Assembly: GCA_034096865.1 (NCBI GenBank) | Contig: JAWQFJ010001168.1 | Location: forward strand, 35,001-92,772 | Length of the DNA stretch: 57,772 nt | Source of the DNA: Theodoxus fluviatilis | Taxonomy: Eukaryota; Mollusca; Gastropoda; Cycloneritida; Neritidae | Direction: 5' to 3' | In this document: positions 1 through 57,772 of the stretch, in pieces | How the letters are laid out: each line of letters begins with the position of its first letter | Position numbering within the stretch: position 1 is the first letter of the stretch | Notes under the pieces: model-generated | What the model saw: only the letters and a program-made list of their open reading frames with translations | What the model was told of the DNA's origin: nothing | Database searches by the model: none | Position numbers and translations under genes: made by a program

Positions 1-206
1 TATCAGACATCAGATGTGATTCATAACTGCTGACTATATCTTGGCCAGTGCATCTGCTTTGAGGATGAGACTTTCAGGCAGGGAATCTTTCTGGTGGAAA
101 TTTCATCCATCAACTAATGTTGAATTAATATTAAGAATGAATGCTCATTTCAAAGTAGTTTATCCTCAGGAAAAACAAACTTAAATCATCCAATGCAAAT
201 AGAAGC

Positions 207-398
207 TCAGAATGTGATGCAAGACAGTTCAGTCTCTTTACCCTGAGATGGGTTGTTGAGGCACCACTGATGACTTTGGACAATCTTCCTCCATCGATCT
301 CTATCCTCTGTGGCTCGCTGTGAGTCAGCAAAGGACAAGCCTGTCCACTCTTTGATGTTGTCTTCCCACCTCTTTCTCTGCCTGCCTCTTATTCTGCT
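207..398 (-). pseudogene. C-terminal tail of a non-LTR retrotransposon reverse transcriptase
   Basis: The minus frame reads GRQRKRWEDNIKEWTGLSFA, then EDRDRWRKIV, and stops at 207-209. This tail motif ends many invertebrate endonuclease/reverse transcriptase polyproteins. The reading stops resembling the family upstream of about 398, where another sequence (possibly an LTR) abuts. A truncated dead copy. Confidence 0.7.
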
Positions 399-408
399 AT
401 GAATCGAA

Positions 409-1002
409 TGTGCCGAATGGTGTGTGCACATGATTGCGTTTTGACTGATTATTTTTAGCATGAATTGGTGACGTAGTGACTGAGGAGTGTTCACGTGTGA
501 GCGAATGATCCGATTGATTGTATATTTGTGGAGTGAAAGCTGTGTGCGACACTCGAACGATTGAACCCCAGGGAGACGGGTGAGTGCTGATTTTATCTGT
601 TATCATTCTACATTGTAAATACCGCAGATGTATGACGAAGGAACGGATGAGTGAGTTTGCATTGTTTTCAGGGTTCTTCAGCCTGGTAAGAGTCCCAGAG
701 ACGCTAGCTGAGGCTCGGAGCTCTACCGGCGGGGGCCGGTGTAGAGACTATCGGCGGTGGCCGCTTGAGTGCTTGTAGGGAGATTGTCGGCGGGGCCGCT
801 TGATCGTCTGTAGACTGAGTGTCGGCGAGGGCCGCACGTTAGCTCCTGTGAACCCGGTTGTGGGCCGGAGCTGGTGAGGGATTGTGTTTGTGTGGTGAAT
901 ACACTTCGTTATATATATGTGCTGATGTTCGTGGTTTTTTCTTGTTTATTTTCATTTGTGCGGGTTAGGCTAACCTGAGGCCCAGTTAACCGGTCTGTAA
1001 CA
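409..1002 (+). repeat. Possible solo LTR
   Basis: The block begins TGTGCC and ends CTGTAACA (TG...CA), is GC-rich with GGC-GGGGCC repeats at 727-835, and has a TATA-like run at 911-921. It interrupts the non-LTR fragment at ~398. No target-site duplication was found, so the LTR reading is weak. Confidence 0.3.
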
Positions 1003-3648
1003 CCTTCTCCCACCTGGTACGTTACCTTGCAAGACACTAGCCACCAGACAATTCATTTTCACTGAAGGAATCCTTACCCACTATGGTGCTTTCAGTGTGC
1101 GAGTAGCTGAACCACAAGCTGCTCCAAGAAGTCCATGTATATATGTCTGCATGAATGTATGCACGTATGTATATAAATCTCCTGTATAGCGCCTGAATTC
1201 AGCATGTCTGCTGCTCTTCAGCCCTTCACCCAGGAATGAGTAAGATTATCCCGCTCAGGAAGAGGACGGCCTCTACAGAAACTGGACCGAGATTGAGCTG
1301 CTTTCAGTGTGTCTGGGAGAGAGTTCCAGTCTTGGAGCTGCTGTATAGAAAGCCCTCATTCCCATTTCTTGGATTTCACTTGGGGGCAACTCAGACGAAC
1401 ACTGAGCAGATCCTGGATGGATGGATGGTGTTTTCCTGCCTATCAGCCTTTGTAGGCTCTGTAAGGCCAGTAAGCATGAAAATCACTTGAACAGTATAGA
1501 GTAAACGCAAATCAAGTCACGGTGTCCCTAGTTATTCGCCCCTTACGAATCGCGTAGGGAGACGCGGTGGGTCAATTCTTACCCCAAACCCACAGGGGGA
1601 AGGCTGGTCTGGAAAGGTTGATCAAGTCATGCAAGTATGATGGCATTCCCTCCTTGTTCACTGCCACCAGAAAAACATCTAAATCCCATAGACATTCCTT
1701 ACATGCTTTTCCAGTGACTACTTTAAAAATGATTTACTCTTCTTACAGCCTTTGATCACTATTGGTCATATGGTTTACCTGGTAAGTGCATACTTAGTGC
1801 ATGAAATGGCCGCAAGCCAATGACTCAGCTGGCAGCATGGGTTAGGCTTGATCTCCTTGAATGGTTGAAATTGACCCTTGCATCTGAACACTGCGACCCA
1901 GTACCTATGCCCCTCGGAAGCCTCTTTAGCTGCTAGGGATGGATGGTGTTTTAAGGCCTATCAGCCTCTGTAGGCTACAACTGCTAGGGGCCGCCCTGGG
2001 CTTTGAGCGGCTCCAGCTGTGTGTTTCACTTCATGTTGTACTGACTCTGAATCCTCAGAAAAAAGGCAACAAAATCCTCTCACTTTCAATGCAATGTTTT
2101 AATAAATTGATAATAGGAGTACAACAAAGATTGACCATTGGTGGATACCAAAATGCACTAATGTAAGTTATAAAAGAAGGGAAAAAAAGCCCTAAGACAT
2201 CAATCAAAATATCCCCATTCAAGGGCACAGCCACTTCTGAAATGAAAACATTCAACAACTGGAGGTGCATAAATCACAAAGGATTTAAATACCACTCCAG
2301 CAAGGTCTAGCTACTCCTCCTCCAGTAATGCCTCCATCCACACAGCATGATCCCCTTAGGAACAAATGACTGAAGTCAAGAAATCTTCAGAGAAACGTTG
2401 CAGTTTCCATATACCAGGCAAATAGCAATGGAAGTAAAGAAGCGAAGAGCAGCCGTAATACTAGGGTGAGAGCAGATCTGAAAATTCTGTCACAGAAGGA
2501 CAAACGTTCAATCCAGTTGAGGACGATTCAAAGCCAGAAGAAAGCATACCAGTCTGCCTGAACACCTTTCCCCAAAGCTTTGCTTGCAGGCTCCCTGCAT
2601 TTAATTGGAACTATGATTCTCTCCATGCAGAACTTTTCTCTAAAGACATGCATGCACCATGCCCATTGTACTCCTCCCTGAGTCTCCATCTTTGGCTGCA
2701 GTGACAATGGATTTTGAAGATCGCAATGATTAGTCCTCAACACATACACATTTTACCCTCAGTCCTCCACAATAACTACCAACATCAACTCCACAAGAAG
2801 GAAAACCGGGATGTAGGAAGATCTGGCCATCTGTGAGTTCAGGCCTTACTACAATTATCACAAACACTAAATCACAATAGAATATCCCAAAACATTTCTT
2901 TGATCAAAGGCAACATAAGAAATAAGAGGCAAGTTAGATGTATTTTTTTAACACATTATGATAGTACCTTATTTACACCAACATCTAACTTTGTAAGCCT
3001 GATTGGCAATCAGTCACCTGATGGAACGAGTGAAAGGTTGATTGTGCCAGGTGTGATAAATACCTACTTTGCACATACACCCATATACTTGGGTTAGGAA
3101 CTCTCAAAAAGGTCACCTCTGACTGTATTGCAGTTTTGAAACATCAGTTCCCTCAACATCTGCACCATAAGTAGGATGGTTGTTGTGCAGGATGACAAAT
3201 TCAAAACACGTCTTAAAAGGACTTATCAAAATCTACATGAACACACAAACAATAATGTCAGCAAAAACAATAGCACTGTAAAGGGTAATAAGGTCATCAT
3301 ACAAAGGTTGGGTCAACGAGTGATGAATCATGGAGACAAAGCCCAACACTCAACAACAAAGTTGAAAAACTCAGATCAATCCCATTCACATTATCCATTA
3401 AAAAATGCTTTACAAACTTTTCAAAGAACTGCTACGCAGACTTCACAGTTAATCACTGGGGCCAGGTGCCATCATTACAGAGTGACTCCTGCAATGTTAC
3501 CTATTGGCAGGTACCTACATCATCTACAGGTACCACAGGGCTTCCTGCACACTCCAAGGAAAGGAGAGAGATGGAGCAGCTCAGGAAGCCAGGGTCAGAC
3601 CCCCCTGTGGCTCTACGCAAAGGAGGCATGGCCGGAAGCAGCAGCCAT
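1003..3648. other. 3' flank / probable 3' UTR of glycogen phosphorylase
   Basis: No exon is recognisable left of the stop. The sequence nearest the stop is presumably 3' UTR, but I found no AATAAA on the minus strand close to it; ATTAAA occurs on the minus strand near 2598 and near 2100. The remainder is non-coding flank with parts of a dispersed GGATGG-headed repeat (1411-1620, 1938-1977). Confidence 0.35.
1411..1620 (+). repeat. Dispersed GGATGG-headed repeat, copy A
   Basis: It runs from a GGATGG tract through CTGCCTATCAGCCTTTGTAG and CCCTAGTTATTCGCC to GGTGGGTCAATTCTTACCCC and CCCACAGGGGG. Partial copies are at 1938-1977, 13352-13620, 24275-24372 and 30219-30372. Length and dispersal suggest a SINE- or MITE-like family. 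I saw no tRNA-like promoter. Confidence 0.55.
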
Positions 3649-52302
<48,654 letters not shown>

Positions 52303-52760
52303 CTGTCAACATAAATCACACACCATCACTGTTGACAGCAATGACAATCTCAATGTAGAATTCCAGCGACAAGTAGTACACGTGCTGTCAACATAAAACA
52401 CACACCATCACTGTTGACAGCAATGACAATCTCAATGTAGGATTCCAGCGACAAGTAGTACACATGCTGTCAACATAAACACACCATCACGTGACGCATG
52501 ACATCTCATGTAGAATTCCAGCGACAAGTAGTACACGCGCTGTCAACATAAAACACACACCATCACTGTTGACAGCAATGACAATCTCAATGTAGAATTC
52601 CAGCGACAAGTAGTACACGTGCTGTCAACATAAAACACACACCATCACTGTTGACAGCAATGACAATCTCAATGTAGATTCCAGCGACAAGTAGTATACA
52701 TGGTAACATGCTGTCAAGATATAACACACAACACCACTGTTGACAGCAGTGACAATCTCA

Positions 52761-53289
52761 AAGCTTGCATTAGTACTACAGTGGTAAACAACAAACTGCG
52801 TGCTGTCCCCTCCTCCATATGAGCACTATTTAAGCACAAGAGTTTTCAGCGTACGAGAAATTAATGTATTAATGAATCTACTGTATACATGACATTTCTT
52901 CTAACACACATATACAAATGTGTACAGTCTCAATCTGACCTCCTAAAATATAAAAATAAAAATTCAGGCAACCTACAAACCCTTTCATTTTTTGCCATGT
53001 TACCTTAAGCACACATTTTTTTTGGAGTTGCCTAAAATATGAAGCTCCACGTGAGGAAGTGTCCCAGGCGACAGTTAAAAAAAAAAGAGTTCAGAAATCA
53101 CATCCAATGTTTGGGAAACGTAAAACATGAATAACTTTGTTGTCATTGAAGCACAAAGCACTGTAAAGATATCATATAAAAGTATTTTTCAAGACAAAAC
53201 CACTGATGTAAATTTCAGACAGAAAAAAATACAAACAAACTACAAACAATTTATCACATCTCAGTCAAGCAAAGTACTCCTGTGATGAC
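52761..53289. other. Plain non-coding sequence upstream of W1
   Basis: AT-rich sequence with no exon, repeat or regulatory signal that I can support. Confidence 0.5.
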
Positions 53290-54618
53290 TGGATTAACTT
53301 CCCGTGGCTCGTTTCCAACTCAATGCTGCCAAAGACAGCATTGCAGGGCATGTAAGAGTGGCCAGGTACAAGGAAGCACAGGTAGCAGCATGCAAGAGGA
53401 TGCCTGTGCACCTCTCAGAGCCCCATTGCCCCATTAGGACCATCTGCAGTTCTTATTCTGGCCGGCACAATTCTCATCAAAGATGGTCAGTGTGTGTCTT
53501 CCTTCCACACACTGACGGCCAAGGGTCCTGTCCAGCTACCTGAGGACACAGCTAGCCACCTCCATTTAAAATGTTCCAGCACAAGACTCGTCCCAAACAA
53601 AACCTGTGGTTTTCTACGTCTTGAGATTGGTGATTGTGAAGTTATACACCCACAGCCTCCGTTTGTAATATGCTGGACCAAGGGTACATAAGGCAGGGGC
53701 AGGGAAGGGCATGCTGGAGGTCACTGGGGATGCACAGCCTGAAGAGGTCCTGGTCTCTCTTCATCCTCTTGATATCCTCACGTGCACGTCTGTACTTCGT
53801 TTGGTGCACGTTCAGTTCTTCTTGAAGAGCTGCGGTGTCCTGATCTTCTTCCCTCCTCCTGGCTATGGATGTCTCCACCTTCCCACAGGTGGCACAGGTG
53901 TCCTCTTAGGGCGGTTCAAACCCAATAGTGTACTGCCTGCTGAAGACAGTCCTATAGATCTGCTCTGAAACAGCCTCATCACCAGGGTAAGTCTGTGGCA
54001 GCCTCTCCTTGTACTTGCTGTGCAGCTGTGTGATGCTGCCCTCTGATCCCAGGTACTTTCTATTGGGAATTTTTGCCTTGGTGTAGTGGCTGGATGTTAC
54101 AGGAAGCATCTGGATGTGCTCGTGAACATGATCCAACGTTGATCCAACATTGGTCCAGTGATGGCATTGGGTGGCCTTTGTCTGCCTCGCTGGTCAGGTG
54201 TTGTACCTGTTGCCGTTTTCTTCACCTTGATAGCATATATATATTCAACTTTACATTTTCAGATACTATGCATGGCCAGGAAACCGTCTCTTCAGACAGC
54301 GATGTCCTCACCTCCGTAGTGAACACTGTACTCATAGTTTGTAGTGCGTTGGCTCACCTCCCTGGCAGTCCTCTTCCTCTTAATTGGCTTGGACCTAACA
54401 TGGCCAACAAGGTAACTTGTCAGGGCTTCAAAGTTGTCAAGGTCCCAGAAACTTTCAAAGATGTCATTTACAGCTTCCTGACCGAGTTTGTCAAAACATC
54501 CATATTGACAGTGGTTTCCATGACGTTGTGGGGCAACTTCTCTGTCAGTGTATGCACTGGTGTATGTTTGGCCTAGGTTTTTTTTTTCTTCAAATTTTTT
54601 GCCACTTCCCTTTTCCAC
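53290..54618 (-). pseudogene. Decayed transposase-like protein (GQNKN family)
   Basis: Pieces in order on the minus strand: CFDKLGQEAVNDIFESFWDL and KRKRTAREVSQRTTNYEYSV (54618-54260); SHYTKAKIPNRKYLGSEGSI and YRTVFSRQYTIGFEPPK (to ~53900); a helical stretch LQEELNVHQTKYRRARED (to ~53760); then YKRRLWVYNFTITNLKT, WDES and FDENCAGQNKN (to ~53450). The order and the DNC-GQN-N motif match a repetitive protein family common in invertebrate genomes, probably transposase-derived. At least two frameshifts and several stops make it non-functional. Confidence 0.6.
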
Positions 54619-55048
54619 TGTTGAGGCCTACGGGCATGCTAACGTCCCCGGCCTCATTGTACACCTGCCTCAACATCATCACCATCACCTTGCACATAAG
54701 CATCACCACCTAGAGGATCACCATTTTGCAGCCCTGATAGACCGGCCACATGGTCATCAACACACTCACTGTCGGATGACATCGTAAGGCAGATGATTCA
54801 CAATTAAAGTGGAGATAGTACATGTATGAGACACAAACACCAGCACACACACAGAACAGAGGCAAGTGGGGGAAGGGAGGGGTAAACAGAGGGGGTGGCA
54901 GGTTTGCCAGATACAGGCGAGTGTGAGATTGACTTTTGTTTGATGAGAATTTCAACCTTATTGCGAGTGCAGTTTGGGCCTTCCAACTAGCTCAAATGAA
55001 AGTTAACAACTTATGCTGGCTGTACTGTCCAGGTTTTCCCATCCAGGG

Positions 55049-56412
55049 ACCACATGCCTTACTCCAGTGGCAATGCCCCATACTCCAGTGCTGCTCCTTC
55101 CAGTGGCAATGCCCCTTACTCCAGTGCTGCTCCTTCCAGTGGCAATGCCCCTTACTCCAGTGCTGCTGCTACCAGTGGCAATGCCCCATACTCCAGTGCT
55201 GCTCCTTCTAGTGGCAATGCCCCTTACTCCAGTGCTGCTCCTTCTAGTGGCAATGCCCCATACTCCAGTGCTGCTCCTTCCAGTGGCAATGCCCCTTACT
55301 CCAGTGCTGCTCCTTCCAGTGGCAATGCCCCTTACTCCAGTGCTGCTCCTTCCAGTGGCAATGCCCCTTACTCCAGTGCTGCTCCTTCCAGTGGCAATGC
55401 CCCATACTCCAGTGCTGCTCCTTCTAGTGGCAATGCCCCTTACTCCAGTGCTGCTGCTACCAGTGGCAATGCCCCTTACTCCAGTGCTGCTGCTACCAGT
55501 GGCAATGCCCCATACTCCAGTGCTGCTCCTTCTAGTGGCAATGCCCCATACTCCAGTGCTGCTCCTTCCAGTGGCAGTGCCCCTTACTCCAGTGCTGCTG
55601 CTACCAGTGGCAATGCCCCTTATCAGTGCTGCTGCTACCAGTGGCAATGCCCATACTCTCTAGTGCTGCTCCTTCTATGCCATGCCCATACTCCAGTGCT
55701 GCTCACTTCCGTGGCAATGCCCATACTCCCAGTCGCTGCTCCTTCTAGTGGCAATGCCCCTCACTCCAGTGCTGCTGCTACCAGTGGCAATGCCCCTTAC
55801 TCCAGTGCTGCTGCTACCAGTGGCAATGCCCCTTACTCCAGTGCTGCTGCTACCAGTGGCAATGCCCCTTACTCCAGTGCTGCTGCTACCAGTGGCAATG
55901 CCCCTTACTCCAGTGCTGCTGCTACCAGTGGCAATGCCCCTTACTCCAGTGCTGCTCCTTCCAGTGGCAATGCCCCTTACTCCAGTGCTGCTGCTACCAG
56001 TGGCAATGCCCCATACTCCAGTGCTGCTCCTTCCAGTGGCAATGCCCCTTACTCCAGTGCTGCTGCTACCAGTGCCAATGCCCCTTACTCCAGTGCTGCT
56101 CCTTCTAGTGGCAATGCCCCTTACTCCAGTGCTGCTGCTACCAGTGGCAATGCCCCTTACTCCAGTGCTGCTCCTTCTAGTGCCAATGCCCCTTACTCCA
56201 GTGCTGCTGCTACCAGTGGCAATGCCCCTTACTCCAGTGCTGCTCCTTCCAGTGGCAATGCCCCTTACTCCAGTGCTGCTCCTTCCAGTGGCAATGCCCC
56301 TTACTCCAGTGCTGCTCCTTCCAGTGGCAATGCCCCTTACTCCAGTGCTGCTCCTTCTAGTGACAATGCCCCATACTCCAGTGCTGCTCCTTCTAGTGGC
56401 AATGAGAACCAG
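55049..56412. repeat. 36-bp minisatellite, ~38 copies
   Basis: The unit includes CCAGTGGCAATGCCCCTTAC and TCCAGTGCTGCTCCTT, with CTCCTT/CTGCTA variants. There is an irregular patch at 55620-55740. Because 36 is divisible by three, frames stay open on both strands (plus: SSGNAPYSSAAP repeats). Confidence 0.95.
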
Positions 56413-56526
56413 TCAGAAAGCAATGGAGGGAGGTAAAATCTGTCAGGGGTGAACAGCGGTGAACAGCACACAAGTTTGCGCGCCCCTGTGTGTGTTATGT
56501 CTGAGTAGGTGCCCATGTGCATGTCT

Positions 56527-56527
<1 letters not shown>

Positions 56528-56599
<72 letters not shown>

Positions 56600-56632
56600 G
56601 AGGAGAGAGAGAGAGAGAGAGAGAGAGAGCAG
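56528..56632. repeat. CA then GA microsatellite
   Basis: (CA)n at 56528-56540 and (GA)n to 56630 with short interruptions. Confidence 0.95.
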
Positions 56633-56639
56633 ACATTCA

Positions 56640-57359
56640 TACGCACAAAGAAAGAATGCAAGCGAGGTACCGAGTCCTCGGTGGGCAACCCGAGGACTTT
56701 AGTCGGGTAACCAGGGAATATTGAATATCGAGCCGTCTCTCACTCTGCATTAAGCCGTGGCAGTATAGTTTGGACATCCTAGCGAGGGGTGGGTGAGGGG
56801 TTGCTGTGGGTGTGGATGAGGGGTTGCTGTGGGTGTGGGTGTGGGTGTTGCGAGAATGCACAGCAGTCCTAGGATTAGGAAGACGCAGAGGAGCGAGAGC
56901 CAGGATGGAAAAACCCAGCAACTACTGGAATCTGCGAAACACAGAGGGGCGGGCAAAGCCAGGCTATCCCAGGCTGTCGCATTGCCGCTGACACCGGTTC
57001 AGGGACGTCAACGACCCACTGACCCATTAGTCAATTCGGACACTGCTGGTGAAGTAGGCAGAGAACGCAGAAAGAACTCAAGTAGGCTAAACACACTGTG
57101 CTTATAGGCCGACAGCCAGCTGACCCGATACTGCAGTGGTCAGCTGATGAGGTCAACTGGGCCGCGTTGCGGCGCTACCTAGCCAAGCAAGATTTCTAGC
57201 CTCGGTCCAAGGCAAGAACTAGGCCAAAAGCAACGACCCAGGTATCCTTGGCGCGAGTCACTGTGCTCGTGTTTCTCGTGCAACTCATGCGACCAATGCA
57301 CTGCGTGCACGCAGTGTGATTAACCGATCGGCTGCGGGAGCGGTTGTGACGCCCACCAC
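56640..57359. other. Unannotated sequence before the G-rich block
   Basis: GC-richer, non-repetitive except GTGGGTGTGG repeats at 56790-56850. No exon with glycogen phosphorylase N-terminal similarity was found. Confidence 0.45.
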
Positions 57360-57772
57360 GCACCAACTTCTTTTAGGCCAAGCGGGGTGGTGGGGGTGGT
57401 GGGTGGTGTTTCCAAGCTTCTTTTTTAGCAAGCGGGGGGTGGGTGTCCGACTAATTTAGCTAGCCGGGGGTGGGGGGACAACCTTTTTTCTATTTGCCAG
57501 TGGGGGGGGGGGGGGGGGGGGGGGTGGGGTCCGAACTAATTTTAGCTAGGCGGCAAAAGAACTTTTTTTCTTTTTAGGCAATCGGGGGGGGGGGGGGGGG
57601 GTGTTCCCAACTTTTTTTACCAGGCGTAGGGGGCGGGCGGGGGGGGGCGGGGGAAGCCACCCCCCCACACCCCCGCTTGCTAAAAAAACGTTAGAAAGCA
57701 CCCCCCCGCTCAGCTATACATAGGGTCTTGGGAAACCCCCACCCCACCCCCCCGCTTGCAAAAAAGATTGGA
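57360..57772. repeat. G-run / C-run inverted block
   Basis: Units of about 60-70 bp contain TTTTTAG-CAAGCGGGG followed by long G-runs, repeated to ~57650. The motif then appears inverted (CCCCCGCTTGCTAAAAAAAC) to the window end. Strong G4 and hairpin potential, and a likely assembly weak point. Confidence 0.8.

Noticed and set aside
52303..57772. Search for the first glycogen phosphorylase exon(s)
   Set aside because: No segment encoding the expected RDYYFALAHTVRDHL-type or W-R-QQ-YYEKDPK-type sequence was found on the minus strand.

Overview
The window is eukaryotic, intron-rich and repeat-laden DNA, most likely from a mollusc (a marine gastropod is my guess; no single marker proves it). 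One host gene runs across almost all of it on the minus strand: glycogen phosphorylase. I can place 17 coding exons between 52302 and 3649 (W1 to W17 in transcript order). All have GT-AG borders and compatible phases. They sum to 2301 nt (766 codons plus stop), matching residue ~81 to the C-terminus of animal glycogen phosphorylase. The first ~80 residues are not visible, so the 5' exon(s) and promoter lie beyond 57772. The gene looks intact: every exon is open and the PLP-lysine exon is present.

The introns hold the rest. From low to high coordinates: a non-LTR fragment and a possible solo LTR (1-1002); the 3' flank and terminal exon (to 3813); introns packed with 51-bp, CA, 61-bp, 20-bp and 76-bp tandem repeats (4409-12979); a deleted Tigger-like element (14416-15362); a 7.1-kb ISL2EU-like DNA transposon with convergent SWIM-nuclease and THAP/DDE transposase genes, itself interrupted by a MITE (16097-23188); a 17/18-bp satellite (24997-25777); a pair of Tigger-like ends enclosing an ORF1-only non-LTR element (26022-28614); a DIRS retrotransposon joined through an NNN gap to a LINE (33567-40230); a 20-bp satellite (41705-42990); two copies of a MITE family, one with 210-bp arms (48868-49495, 50494-51110); a decayed transposase-like pseudogene (53290-54618); a 36-bp satellite (55049-56412); and a G-rich then C-rich inverted block at the right edge.

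The most unusual signals are two. First, tandem duplications in this gene repeatedly begin at exon-intron junctions (W1, W3, W4 and W7, with satellites touching W6, W13 and W16), leaving arrays of decoy splice sites; the same happens in the transposase gene of the ISL2EU-like element. Second, the DIRS element has ORF1 and reverse transcriptase in the same frame separated by one TGA. An ATG overlapping that stop opens a 657-codon frame that runs uninterrupted over the whole reverse transcriptase.
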